From the NCBI GenBank assembly GCA_900119285.1, contig FPIT01000004.1:124001-188000 (forward strand): a stretch of DNA of 64,000 bases, in the 5' to 3' direction. A program made the position numbers and the translations under genes. The notes beneath the pieces are model-generated. The model was not told the origin of the DNA, searched no databases, and was given only the letters and a program-made list of their open reading frames with translations. Below are positions 1 through 7,470 of the stretch, piece after piece. Source of the DNA: Prevotellaceae bacterium HUN156 (GTDB lineage Bacteria > Bacteroidota > Bacteroidia > Bacteroidales > Bacteroidaceae). Numbering within the stretch: the first letter of the stretch is position 1; each line of letters starts with the position of its first letter.

Positions 1-210
1 CTGTTTTTCCACATTATGATAGCCACCATCCACCTCTATTGTTACTTTGTATTCATTGCAGTAGAAATCCACAATGAAATCCTCGATGATGTGCTGTTGA
101 CGGAACTTTACACCTAAGCCTTTGGCTCTGAGCGCTTTCCAAAGCACTTTTTCAGCCTCTGTAGGGTTATTACGCATCTCTTCCGCATGTTCTTTCAGCA
201 ATCCATACAT
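1..210 (-). other. DUF559-type (Vsr-like) nuclease domain region inside the epimerase ORF
   Basis: The translated region begins LLKEHAEEMRNNPTEAE and continues to IEVDGGYHNVEKQ. This matches my memory of the DUF559 family, which has a PD-(D/E)xK/Vsr-like endonuclease fold. It is usually a stand-alone protein of 110-130 residues or is appended to unrelated proteins in Bacteroidetes. It reads in the same frame as the epimerase without a stop. The acidic and lysine residues expected of the fold (Glu18 of the segment, Asp of IVDF, Glu-Val-Asp) are present as far as the window reaches. Activity is inference. Confidence 0.75.
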
Positions 211-1110
211 CATCGGATCTGCTGTGTGTACGCCCAAGTCCTTCCCTTTAGGGGAGGATTTAGGAGAGGCTTCAGGAGCACCCTGCATCACGCGCATGAT
301 GCCCTCGACGATATCATCCACATAGGTGAAGTCGCGGCGACAATTGCCATAGTTGAAGATCTGGATGGTGTCACCCTTCAACAGCTTATTGGTAAAGCCG
401 AAGTAAGCCATGTCTGGTCTGCCAGCAGGGCCATAGACGGTGAAGAAGCGTAGGCCTGTGGTGGGGATATCGTAGAGCTTGGAATAGCAATGGGCAAAGA
501 GCTCGTTGCTCTTCTTGGTAGCGGCATAGAGGCTGACGGGATTATCCACCCGGTCGTCGGTGCTGAAGGGTATCTTCTTGTTGCCACCATATACGCTGGA
601 AGAGCTGGCATATATCAAGTGCTCTACAGGGTTGTGGCGACAGGCCTCAAGGATATTGTAGAAGCCCATCATATTGCTCATGATATAGGCATCGGGATTC
701 TCGATGGAATAGCGCACGCCAGCCTGTGCGGCGAGATTGACCACAATCTGGGGCTTATACTCAGAGAAGAGCTTATCGATAGCGGGCTTATCGGAGATAT
801 CGGCCTTGAGGAAGATATAGGTGGGAACCGACGGAGAAACCGTCGGGAACGGTGGCTGAGAGAGTGTGGGAGCCGATGGAGAAACCGTCGGGAACGCGGG
901 CTCTGGAGATGCCGAAAGAGCAGCTAGCTGCTCCAGCTCCTTGAGGCGGTATTCCTTGAGGGAGACATCGTAGTAGGCATTGAGATTATCGATATTGATA
1001 ATCGTGGTGCCCTGGGTTTCTGTCAGCAGGCGCTTGATGAGGTTGGCACCAATGAATCCGGCGCCACCCGTCACTAATATCGTTTTGTTGTTTAAATCAA
1101 TTCTTTTCAT
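1..1110 (-). CDS. NAD-dependent sugar-nucleotide epimerase with in-frame DUF559-like insert (3' end outside window)
   Basis: Extended short-chain dehydrogenase of the UDP-glucuronate/UDP-glucose 4-epimerase type; the family interconverts nucleotide sugars for capsule or LPS synthesis. The Rossmann motif TGGAGFIG is at residues 14-21, the Ser cluster at 169-172 and the catalytic Tyr-x3-Lys (YAATK) at 195-199. Two things are foreign. Residues about 66-97 are a Pro/Ser/Thr-rich stretch (FPTVSPS twice) encoded by a DNA palindrome. After residue 280 (MRVMQGAPE) the epimerase is interrupted by SPKSSPKGKDL and then by a Vsr-like DUF559 segment (about 300-370, with ADxx-like DFIVDF and IEVDGGYH), still open at the window edge. 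The start is the ATG just after a TATCTTTG promoter, giving a leader of only a few bases. Whether the last part of the epimerase resumes to the left cannot be seen. Confidence 0.85.
   Translation of the reverse strand, partial: MKRIDLNNKTILVTGGAGFIGANLIKRLLTETQGTTIINIDNLNAYYDVSLKEYRLKELEQLAALSASPEPAFPTVSPSAPTLSQPPFPTVSPSVPTYIFLKADISDKPAIDKLFSEYKPQIVVNLAAQAGVRYSIENPDAYIMSNMMGFYNILEACRHNPVEHLIYASSSSVYGGNKKIPFSTDDRVDNPVSLYAATKKSNELFAHCYSKLYDIPTTGLRFFTVYGPAGRPDMAYFGFTNKLLKGDTIQIFNYGNCRRDFTYVDDIVEGIMRVMQGAPEASPKSSPKGKDLGVHTADPMMYGLLKEHAEEMRNNPTEAEKVLWKALRAKGLGVKFRQQHIIEDFIVDFYCNEYKVTIEVDGGYHNVEKQ
241..276. repeat. Diverged copy of the GC-rich hairpin element at the epimerase/DUF559 junction
   Basis: Read on the minus strand the junction is TGAAGCCTCTCCTAAATCC followed by TCCCCTAAAGGGAAGG. 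It aligns with the element downstream of the response-regulator-like gene near 60.58 kb (TGAAGCCTACCCCCAACCCC then TCCCTAAAAGGAG). Here the leading TGA is out of frame (CCT GAA GCC), so translation passes through it and gives APEASPKSSPKGKDL. Confidence 0.7.
823..897. repeat. Two copies of a palindromic element read in frame within the epimerase
   Basis: CCGACGG-AGAAA-CCGTCGG at 828-846 and CCGATGG-AGAAA-CCGTCGG at 873-891 are 7-bp stems with the same 5-base loop, each within a longer shared unit of about 30 bp and spaced exactly 45 bp (15 codons) apart. They encode the FPTVSPS repeats. Related epimerases go directly from the Tyr-Tyr-Asp-Val...Arg-Leu helix to the next beta strand here, so this is an insertion. 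Confidence 0.75.
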
Positions 1111-1118
1111 ATTGCTTG

Positions 1119-1126
1119 CAAAGATA
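1119..1126 (-). promoter_or_regulatory. -7 promoter element of the epimerase gene
   Basis: TATCTTTG on the minus strand ends 8 bases before the ATG. With the usual Bacteroidetes start 3-4 bases after the G, the leader would be about 5 bases. No clear -33 TTG is at the ideal distance. Confidence 0.6.
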
Positions 1127-1148
1127 CGAATAATTCGGAAATAATTTG

Positions 1149-1156
1149 TATCTTTG
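1149..1156 (+). promoter_or_regulatory. -7 promoter element for the TfoX_N gene
   Basis: TATCTTTG, 29 bases ahead of the ATG at 1186, divergent from the epimerase promoter. Confidence 0.6.
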
Positions 1157-1185
1157 CCACAAATTTATGGTAAACCAACATAACA

Positions 1186-1515
1186 ATGGCAAGTAACGCA
1201 GACTTTGTACAATATATTGCTGACCAGTGCGCTGGGGCAGGGGAGATAGTGACCAAGAAGATGTTTGGTGACTATGGTATTTATTGTGACGGAAAGATAT
1301 TCGGTCTTATCTGTGATGACTGTTTCTATCTGAAGCCTACGGAGGTAGGTAGGAAGTTACTGAGAGTGGTGGATATGCGTCCACCATACGAAGGGGCTAA
1401 GGACTATTTCTACATAGCAGATGTGGATGACCATGACTATCTCTCAGAACTGGTGCGTGAGAGCTGTAAGGAATTGCCTGAACCCAAGGTGAAGAAAAAG
1501 AAGGGCAGTAAATGA
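1186..1515 (+). CDS. TfoX N-terminal domain family protein
   Basis: A 109-residue protein made of a single TfoX_N-type domain: the MFGDYGIYCDGKIFGLI segment, then FYLKPT, and a PPYEGAKDYFYI stretch near residues 65-80, followed by a Lys-rich tail (KVKKKKGSK). Family members are small stand-alone proteins. The name comes from the competence regulator TfoX/Sxy, but single-domain versions have no established role and should not be read as competence genes. It is monocistronic: its own -7 promoter lies upstream and a strong hairpin follows the stop. Confidence 0.85.
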   Translation: MASNADFVQYIADQCAGAGEIVTKKMFGDYGIYCDGKIFGLICDDCFYLKPTEVGRKLLRVVDMRPPYEGAKDYFYIADVDDHDYLSELVRESCKELPEPKVKKKKGSK

Positions 1516-1520
1516 TAAAA

Positions 1521-1554
1521 AAAGAGTCTCGACCGAAAATGGGCGAGACTCTTT
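1521..1554 (+). terminator. Intrinsic terminator after the TfoX_N gene
   Basis: AAAGAGTCTCG (1521-1531), a 12-base loop, then CGAGACTCTTT (1544-1554): a perfect 11-bp stem just after the stop. The A-run before it makes it usable on the minus strand too, so it may also serve the convergent secreted-protein gene. Confidence 0.75.
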
Positions 1555-1581
1555 CGTTAGTATATTATTAAAAGTAGTTGT

Positions 1582-3057
1582 TTATTTGCGGATAGTCTTG
1601 ATGGTCTTGAGCTGACCATTGGCAGTGCGCTGCTGCTGGATAACAAATCCCTTGGCAGAGGCACTAACCTCACGACCCTGGAGGTTGTAGCTACGCAGGG
1701 TAGTCATGGGCAGGATATGCTCCGTGCAGATACCTGTGGTACCCTTAACTACAACGGTGATGCTATTGAGTTTGGTATTGCCACCATCACCACAGATAGA
1801 AAGCTCACAACGGTTGGTAGAACCCGTCCAGACGGTGCCATCGAAGTCACCACAGTCGAACTCGTTGTAATCATTCCAATCACCATGGTTGAAGTACATC
1901 TTCTCGATGGTGCAACCCTCGGGAACCTCGAAGGTCATGCTACCACCATAGAGGCGCAACTGAATGGCATCCAGATTGTAGTCTACCCAGTAACGGTTGG
2001 GAGTGTTGGCACCGCTGGGAGTAACGGTCAGCGTTACATAATCCTTTTGGAGCACGAGGTCTTCGGTGATGTCACCATCATGTGACTTGTTTGATACAGG
2101 AGTAGTTTCTTTATCAAGAGCATTGAAATCGAAAATGGTACCTTCGCCAGCATAAGGCTTGATATCGAGCCATACAATCTCAGAAGTGTGCTCCTCATTG
2201 CCACCACGATAGATGGTCTGTACACCGATACGGTTGAAGTCCTTGGTGTCGTGATACCAGTAAGCGGCATAACCACCATATACGATATCGTAATCATCAG
2301 TAAAGCGATAAGGAATCTCGGTCATGTCCTCGTCGATATAGTTGTGCTCATCGGCAGGGAACAGCATGGGCTGGATGTCCTTCTCAATGTCAGTGTAGAT
2401 CTTGTAGTAGAGCTTGCTGGTCATCAGAGGCTCACCATTGACATCAGTGGTGGGGATATCCATAGAAAGACCGGCATAGCCGTTAGACGCAGTGTAAGGC
2501 ATGAACTCTACGATAGTAGGATTGGCAGGTGTGGCAGCCTTGTCCTCAAGCTTAAGGATGCTGTTGCTGGTCAGAGTCATGTAGGAATCTGTACCTTCTG
2601 TAACTTCTGCACTGGAACTAACCATAAACCATGAATTGGTTGACATATTGCCCTGCTCATCGATGGTCAGCACGATATCACTCAGTGTGACATCCTCAGT
2701 AGTTTGTTCGTCAGGATTGACACCACAGAAGAACATGGGGTAATAGTTGTCATCATTGCCTGCGGCGAGGCCTAAGAACTGACCGGTAGGGAGGGTAATG
2801 GTGTTACCATTGCGAGTACCCTTTACCCAACTTGTGGGCAGATAGTCGCAGAGGCCCTGCAGATAGACATCGTTATTGTCAAAGCCTATCATCAAGGGCA
2901 TGGTAACGGGAGTGAACTCTTCCCATTGGTATAGCTGTGACTGCAGTGCATATTCTTCTAACTGCAAATTTTCTGGGGGAGTTACTACATCAGCATCTTG
3001 TGCTGTTGCTGGCAGCACCATGAGGAGTGCCAATAGAAAATAGATGATTTTTTTCAT
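1582..3057 (-). CDS. Secreted protein of unknown function with C-terminal sorting-like tail
   Basis: 491 residues. A signal peptide (MKKIIYFLLALLMVLPATAQ) with cleavage after Ala-Gln is clear. The body is Asp/Thr/Tyr-rich and beta-like with no motif I recognise. Near residues 360-445 a segment (TPNRYWVDYN ... CTIEKMYFNHGDWN) resembles carbohydrate-binding or choice-of-anchor modules of Bacteroidales secreted proteins, but this is weak. The end (LRSYNLQGREVSASAKGFVI) has the Tyr-x-Leu-x-Gly-Arg-x-Val pattern seen at the C-termini of many Prevotella exported proteins, resembling a type IX secretion signal. A TAATTTTG element lies at 3106-3113 on the minus strand. Convergent with the TfoX_N gene. 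Confidence 0.7.
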   Translation of the reverse strand: MKKIIYFLLALLMVLPATAQDADVVTPPENLQLEEYALQSQLYQWEEFTPVTMPLMIGFDNNDVYLQGLCDYLPTSWVKGTRNGNTITLPTGQFLGLAAGNDDNYYPMFFCGVNPDEQTTEDVTLSDIVLTIDEQGNMSTNSWFMVSSSAEVTEGTDSYMTLTSNSILKLEDKAATPANPTIVEFMPYTASNGYAGLSMDIPTTDVNGEPLMTSKLYYKIYTDIEKDIQPMLFPADEHNYIDEDMTEIPYRFTDDYDIVYGGYAAYWYHDTKDFNRIGVQTIYRGGNEEHTSEIVWLDIKPYAGEGTIFDFNALDKETTPVSNKSHDGDITEDLVLQKDYVTLTVTPSGANTPNRYWVDYNLDAIQLRLYGGSMTFEVPEGCTIEKMYFNHGDWNDYNEFDCGDFDGTVWTGSTNRCELSICGDGGNTKLNSITVVVKGTTGICTEHILPMTTLRSYNLQGREVSASAKGFVIQQQRTANGQLKTIKTIRK

Positions 3058-3105
3058 TTGTTATTATCTCTGATTATACAATGATTAGTTTTTCATAAGA
3101 GTGTG

Positions 3106-3113
3106 CAAAATTA
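3106..3113 (-). promoter_or_regulatory. -7 promoter element of the secreted-protein gene
   Basis: TAATTTTG on the minus strand, 49 bases before the ATG at 3057. No matching -33 TTG was seen. Confidence 0.45.
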
Positions 3114-3214
3114 CGAAAAAATACAGAAAATACACCTTATTTTATGTTCTTTTTGAAAAAGAACCAAATCTTTTCTTCAGATATTTTTTTCTATATAAAA
3201 TTTTTTTCAAAAAC

Positions 3215-3361
3215 ATCCCCAACCCCTTCTTGCCTTCAAGAAGGGGCTTCAACCCTCCCTCGGCTCCCTCCCTTTCCAGGGTGGGAATCCAACTGACTTC
3301 GTCAGGTTTTTGGTATGGCTCACAAAGCTTTCGCCCCTTCGGGGTGAGCCATGGCTTTTTT
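3215..3361. repeat. Cluster of GC-rich hairpins in a 383-base gap
   Basis: The gap 3058-3440 has no gene. It holds CCCCTTCTTG-CCTT-CAAGAAGGGG (3223-3246, perfect 10-bp stem, related to the other CCCCT/AGGGG elements of the window), CTGAC-TTC-GTCAG (3293-3305), and ATGGCTCAC...GTGAGCCAT (3315-3352, inner CCCC-TTC-GGGG) followed by GGCTTTTTT. The T-run makes the last one a terminator for rightward transcription, yet no plus-strand gene ends here. For the minus-strand DUF4130 operon it could act only as a structured 3' end. The rest of the gap is AT-rich. Confidence 0.65.
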
Positions 3362-3440
3362 ATCGGCTGCGCCATGATAGGGTAATGGTATGAATAGATG
3401 ATAATAAAAATACGATAATCTTTTATGGGAAAATAAAAGA

Positions 3441-4256
3441 TTACTGTTTCTCCGTCATGTACTTCCAATAACGGCGAGGCATGTCATTCAGTTGTTTACG
3501 AGGATTCATGCGCTCACGAATGCATACAGCCTTGAAGTAGGTGCGCCAGAGATCTTGGAAGAGTTGGTCGTTGTCACTAAGGACATCTTCGTTGAGCTTG
3601 CCATTCGATAAATCGAAGGGAATGGCAGCTTCATTCTCAAAGGTGATACGGATAGGGGTGCCTTTTACGTTTCCCTGAACAGGGGAAGCGTCATAATAAT
3701 AGCCATAATGCCGATGAGCATCATAGATAAGCCACGGCTGGTCATTGAAACGGTCTTGGAAATGGTCGATGATAAGTGGTAACACGTTATGGTTGGGAGA
3801 TACCACAGCAAGGTAGGTGCCATCCTTTGCTTGCTGAAAGCGGATGAACTGTTTCATGCGCAACTGTTCATGGAGTACACGCTGACAAGTCCTGCGTACC
3901 TCAAGGACATCAGGGTCAGAGGCGTTGCGCTCTAAAGAAAGGTACTGGTTGTCACCAGTCTGTTGGCGAAACACCTTACAGATGAAATTGAAGAGCGGCT
4001 GGTTAAGGGTGCGCTCTTCAGAGAGCCAACTGACGGTAATCATGTGTAAACCGTTGTGAGAGAGGTGCTTCTCTAATCCCTTCCATACGCGCTCAGCCTT
4101 CTCTCTGTCGGTTGTTACCACATGCGGTTCATCGGCAAACAACGGCAGTTGTTCTCCCTCTGCCAGCAACAGTTCCGGTTGCTGGCGGAGGAAGAAACTG
4201 TCGAATACGGCTGTCAACAGTCCATCGAGTGTATTATCGAAGGTGTAGACCAGCAT
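3441..4256 (-). CDS. DUF4130/TIGR03915-like protein linked to a radical-SAM DNA repair gene
   Basis: About 271 residues from the ATG at 4256 (MLVYTFDNTLDGLLTAVFDS); an upstream ATG in the same frame lies inside the GH43 gene and lacks family similarity. The family is defined by its constant pairing with the radical-SAM protein encoded by the first gene of this operon and is predicted to act in DNA repair or modification; some members are fused to a uracil-DNA glycosylase domain, which is absent here. Recognisable are the N-terminal YTFDNTLDGLL strand and the C-terminal NPRKQLNDMPRRYWKYMTE signature. It starts 4 bases after the GH43 stop, so translation is probably coupled. Confidence 0.75.
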   Translation of the reverse strand: MLVYTFDNTLDGLLTAVFDSFFLRQQPELLLAEGEQLPLFADEPHVVTTDREKAERVWKGLEKHLSHNGLHMITVSWLSEERTLNQPLFNFICKVFRQQTGDNQYLSLERNASDPDVLEVRRTCQRVLHEQLRMKQFIRFQQAKDGTYLAVVSPNHNVLPLIIDHFQDRFNDQPWLIYDAHRHYGYYYDASPVQGNVKGTPIRITFENEAAIPFDLSNGKLNEDVLSDNDQLFQDLWRTYFKAVCIRERMNPRKQLNDMPRRYWKYMTEKQ

Positions 4257-4260
4257 GTTT

Positions 4261-5904
4261 TTATTGGAAAACCAGATTATCCAGTGTACAGATGGACCTG
4301 TCTTTCGTCTTAGACGAGAACTTGAGGAATATGGCATGCTTGCCTGTGAGCTTGCCCAGTTCGGGAAGAGTCACCGGCAGTATGGTAGGAGTCTCCTTAG
4401 GCAGATCCGCCTTTACCTCTATCTTGCCCAGTGAGATGCCACCCTGAGAAGTCCAGGGACGGTCGGCCATAATCTCGATAGTTCCATCAATACCCGTGCC
4501 ACGCACCGTCAAGAGCAACTCTACGTCCTCTCTGCCCTGAGTGGCAGTGAAATTGAAGTATTTGTAGCCCACGATAGAACCATCGGTATTGTTGACGACA
4601 GAGTTGGAGTTGTAATTCAACTGGTAAACGTTCTCTTTGGGTATAGGAGTATAGCGAACGGGAGCTACGAACGAGCCAGAGTGCTTGTAGTTAGGCCATT
4701 CGTGAATAGCCTTTGTAGGACCAGTATACCAACAGGCAATACCAGCAGAATGGCATTCCAGAGGATCCAGGCCATCCAGTGAGAATCCCTCAGAGGTGTA
4801 TTCACCCTCAGAGATCTCCACCTTACCGCCTTTGCCCTCCTGAACCTTGACCTTGATAGGTGCTACCATTGCCTGGCGAGAGTACTCGTCAATACCCGTC
4901 TGACGGTGATAGAACACATACCACTGTCCATTGATCTCGCAGATGCTGCCATGCGTATTACCATCAATGGTAGCAGTGGCGATGGTATCGCCCTGTTCAT
5001 TGATGTCGCGTGCTCTGGCATCAATGATGGTGCCACCATAGGTCCAAGGACCTAAGGGATGGTCGCTATAGGCATACGCCAAGTTATAGTTGGATACGGG
5101 CAAACCGAATTCGCCCTCCTTGGTGAAGCGACTATAGATGAAGATATACTTATCCTTGATTTTACGAATAGACGATGCCTCAAAGAAACTGAAGATGCCT
5201 TCCTGATAACGGCCAGACACCATGTCCTCAATAATCTTCGTACCCGGCTTAACGGTAGCCATGGTGGTAGGATCCAGTTCTGCGGCATAAGAGCGCTCAA
5301 AGCCCCAATAGCCATAGACGCGTCCGTCATCATCTACAAATACGGCAGGGTCGAAGCGTAATACACCATCAGCCTCGTTGGGATTCTTCTCGTTCCAGTT
5401 GCAAACCTCGAAAGGTCCGTCAGGTCTTGAACTCTTGGCAATCAGTCCGTTACGTCCACCCGCCTGGTCGTTGGGATAGAGGTAATAGGTCTTGGTGCTA
5501 TCGGCAGCAGTCACTAAGGTTACGTCGGGAGCAAAGAGCACATCTGCCAGACTGTCGGGAGTGAAAAGTTCCCCTTTGGCATTTTTGTTGATGCTAAAGA
5601 TTACACCATCGTATCGCCAGTGGCTCAAATCCTCTACAGGAGCCGACCATACCACTTGGTCGCGACCGCAATAGTCGGTCACGATATTATCGTGGGAACC
5701 ATAGAGATAGACACGATACTTGCCTGGCTGGTCAGGGTCTTCAAAGACATAAGGCTCTCCATCGGGGATATGCTCCCAAAGAGGAAGGAAAGGGTTGCCT
5801 ACTGTTTTCATCTCAACGTTTTCGGTTACTGCCCGTTGACCACACGACAGCATCATCATAGCGCAGCATGCGGTCACGGCGAGTTTTAAGTTTCTGCTTT
5901 TCAT
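4261..5904 (-). CDS. Glycoside hydrolase family 43-type lipoprotein with C-terminal carbohydrate-binding module
   Basis: 547 residues. Lipoprotein signal with Cys21 in MMLSCG. The five-bladed propeller begins at NPFLPLWEHIPDGEPYVFED. Candidate acidic triad residues are the Asp of YVFEDPD, the Asp of FDPAVFVDDDG and the Glu of FFEASSIRK, the last being the usual general acid position. A later NTHGSICEINGQWYVFYHR supports GH43 (arabinofuranosidase/xylosidase type). Residues about 410-547 look like a CBM6-type module (YKYFNFTA). Substrate unknown, plant arabinoxylan or arabinan being the usual ones. It sits 21 bases after the radical-SAM gene and 4 bases before the DUF4130 gene, an odd place for a polysaccharide enzyme. 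Confidence 0.85.
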   Translation of the reverse strand: MKSRNLKLAVTACCAMMMLSCGQRAVTENVEMKTVGNPFLPLWEHIPDGEPYVFEDPDQPGKYRVYLYGSHDNIVTDYCGRDQVVWSAPVEDLSHWRYDGVIFSINKNAKGELFTPDSLADVLFAPDVTLVTAADSTKTYYLYPNDQAGGRNGLIAKSSRPDGPFEVCNWNEKNPNEADGVLRFDPAVFVDDDGRVYGYWGFERSYAAELDPTTMATVKPGTKIIEDMVSGRYQEGIFSFFEASSIRKIKDKYIFIYSRFTKEGEFGLPVSNYNLAYAYSDHPLGPWTYGGTIIDARARDINEQGDTIATATIDGNTHGSICEINGQWYVFYHRQTGIDEYSRQAMVAPIKVKVQEGKGGKVEISEGEYTSEGFSLDGLDPLECHSAGIACWYTGPTKAIHEWPNYKHSGSFVAPVRYTPIPKENVYQLNYNSNSVVNNTDGSIVGYKYFNFTATQGREDVELLLTVRGTGIDGTIEIMADRPWTSQGGISLGKIEVKADLPKETPTILPVTLPELGKLTGKHAIFLKFSSKTKDRSICTLDNLVFQ

Positions 5905-5925
5905 ATCTTTATTTTAAGTTGTATG

Positions 5926-7218
5926 TTATTCATCTTGGAAGTCAAGCGTAAGTTGCTGTTCTGCAGCAATTTTCTTCTGTTGCGCCTTGCTCACAAGTAA
6001 GGGGCGCAAGCGTTCGGGATGCATCTCATTGATACCGATGATGGGTTGGGAGAATGAGCTGGTCAGCTCGCCACAAGTGATGAAATACTTCGCCTTCTTC
6101 ATCACCACGCCCATCTTCTTGAGGTGATAGGAAGTGATGCGATTAAAGCGGCGTGAGTTGACTATCAACATGGCACTCTTCACACCGATACCCGGTACAC
6201 GGAGGATGCGCTCATAGTCATCGTGATTGATGTCAACAGGGAAGAACTCCGGATGGCGCAATGCCCACCCCAGTTTAGGATCAACCTCAAGGTCGAGTTG
6301 GCTATGGGCATCGTCAACAATCTCATCGACAGAGAACTGATAGAAGCGCATCAGCCAGTCGGCCTGATACAAACGATTCTCACGCACCAGAGGCGGTTGC
6401 TTCAGGATGGGCAATCGCTTGTCGTAGGTGTTGACACTGATATAGCCAGAGTAATACACACGGCGCATAGAGGGCTGCTGATAGAGAGAAGAAGACATCT
6501 GCAGTATGTCCTTATCCGACTCTCCCGTAGCTCCCACAATCATCTGTGTGGACTGTCCGGCAGGAACGAAACGCGGTGCATAGCGATATCTCTTGCGGTC
6601 TTCCTTATTCTCTAATACCCCTTGCTGGATGAGTTTCATGGGTTGGAACACGCTCTTGTGATCCTTCTCGGGAGCCAGCATCTTGAGTGATTCCTCCTTG
6701 GGAATTTCAATGTTGACACTCATACGGTCGGCATAGCGTCCTGCCTCTGCCAACAGTTCCTGTGAGGCACCAGGAATAGCCTTCAGGTGGATGTATCCAT
6801 TGAAGCGGTGAACGGTGCGGAGGTCTCTGACAATAGCTGTCAGTCGCTCCATGGTATAGTCGGGATTGCGTACCACACCACTGCTGAGAAAGAGTCCTTC
6901 GATATAGTTGCGACGATAGAACTCCATGGTAATCTCCTCCAGTTCAGAAACACTGAGCGTGGCGCGTGGGATATCATTGGAACGGCGATTGATGCAGTAG
7001 GCACAGTCATACATGCAGTAGTTGGTAAGCATAATTTTCAGCAGTGAGATGCAACGGCCATCATCTGCAAAAGAGTGGCAAATGCCCATACCACCTACGG
7101 TAGAACCCACCATGCCCTGCTTACCTTTGCGCACTGTGCCACTCGACGAACACGAAACATCGTACTTAGCCGATTCTGTGAGCACGCGCAACTTCTCCAT
7201 AATCTTTTCTGTTAGCAT
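5926..7218 (-). CDS. Radical-SAM protein, putative DNA modification/repair (TIGR03916-like)
   Basis: 430 residues from ATG 7218. A TTG five codons upstream falls inside the promoter and is rejected. The [4Fe-4S] motif is Cys68-x3-Cys72-x2-Cys75 (NYCMYDCAYC). A helix-hairpin-helix (ILRVPGIGVKSAMLIV) lies near residue 335, a DNA-binding element expected in this family. The family occurs next to DUF4130/uracil-DNA-glycosylase-like proteins and is thought to act on DNA, but no reaction is established. First gene of a three-gene operon with the GH43 and DUF4130 genes. The promoter (TTG 7251-7253, TATCTTTG 7223-7230, minus strand) ends 4 bases before the ATG, so the message is nearly leaderless. 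Confidence 0.85.
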   Translation of the reverse strand: MLTEKIMEKLRVLTESAKYDVSCSSSGTVRKGKQGMVGSTVGGMGICHSFADDGRCISLLKIMLTNYCMYDCAYCINRRSNDIPRATLSVSELEEITMEFYRRNYIEGLFLSSGVVRNPDYTMERLTAIVRDLRTVHRFNGYIHLKAIPGASQELLAEAGRYADRMSVNIEIPKEESLKMLAPEKDHKSVFQPMKLIQQGVLENKEDRKRYRYAPRFVPAGQSTQMIVGATGESDKDILQMSSSLYQQPSMRRVYYSGYISVNTYDKRLPILKQPPLVRENRLYQADWLMRFYQFSVDEIVDDAHSQLDLEVDPKLGWALRHPEFFPVDINHDDYERILRVPGIGVKSAMLIVNSRRFNRITSYHLKKMGVVMKKAKYFITCGELTSSFSQPIIGINEMHPERLRPLLVSKAQQKKIAAEQQLTLDFQDE

Positions 7219-7222
7219 GCTG

Positions 7223-7253
7223 CAAAGATACAAAAAAATCCTGCTACAGCCAA
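7223..7253 (-). promoter_or_regulatory. -33/-7 promoter of the radical-SAM operon
   Basis: Minus-strand TTG (7251-7253), 20 bases, TATCTTTG (7223-7230): the ideal Bacteroidetes spacing. The ATG follows the G by 4 bases. Confidence 0.75.
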
Positions 7254-7287
7254 TTGACTTTCGCAGGATTCATAATGAAAGGAGGAG

Positions 7288-7360
7288 TGGTACCTCCAGG
7301 AATCGAACCGGGGACACACGGATTTTCAGTCCGATGCTCTACCAACTGAGCTAAGGCACC
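7288..7360 (-). tRNA. tRNA-Phe (GAA)
   Basis: 73 bases without encoded CCA. The acceptor stem is GGTGCCT/AGGTACC with discriminator A. The D-arm is GCTCAGTTGGTAGAGC, the anticodon loop CTGAAAA gives anticodon GAA, and the T-loop is GGTTCGATTCC. One U-U mismatch tops the anticodon stem. It has its own promoter (next entry). Confidence 0.95.
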
Positions 7361-7396
7361 AAGTTTAGATCACTGCATTCCTTTCGTTTGCGGGTG

Positions 7397-7427
7397 CAAA
7401 GGTACGAAGAAAAATACAACTGACCAA
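7397..7427 (-). promoter_or_regulatory. -33/-7 promoter for tRNA-Phe
   Basis: Minus-strand TTG (7425-7427), 20 bases, TACCTTTG (7397-7404), about 33 bases before the tRNA 5' end. Confidence 0.7.
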
Positions 7428-7470
7428 ACTTTTCTCCAATTATTTTTGTTTTTCTCTCAAAAAAGTCGTT

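Noticed and set aside
490-927. 145-residue plus-strand frame opposite the epimerase
   Set aside because: Shadow frame; ends in the translated palindrome and lacks any start context.
3142-3468. 108-residue minus-strand frame over the hairpin cluster
   Set aside because: It is made of hairpin repeat DNA plus the 3' end of the neighbouring gene in another frame; no start signal.
7219-7233. TTG start of the radical-SAM gene
   Set aside because: The five extra codons are the -7 promoter element itself.
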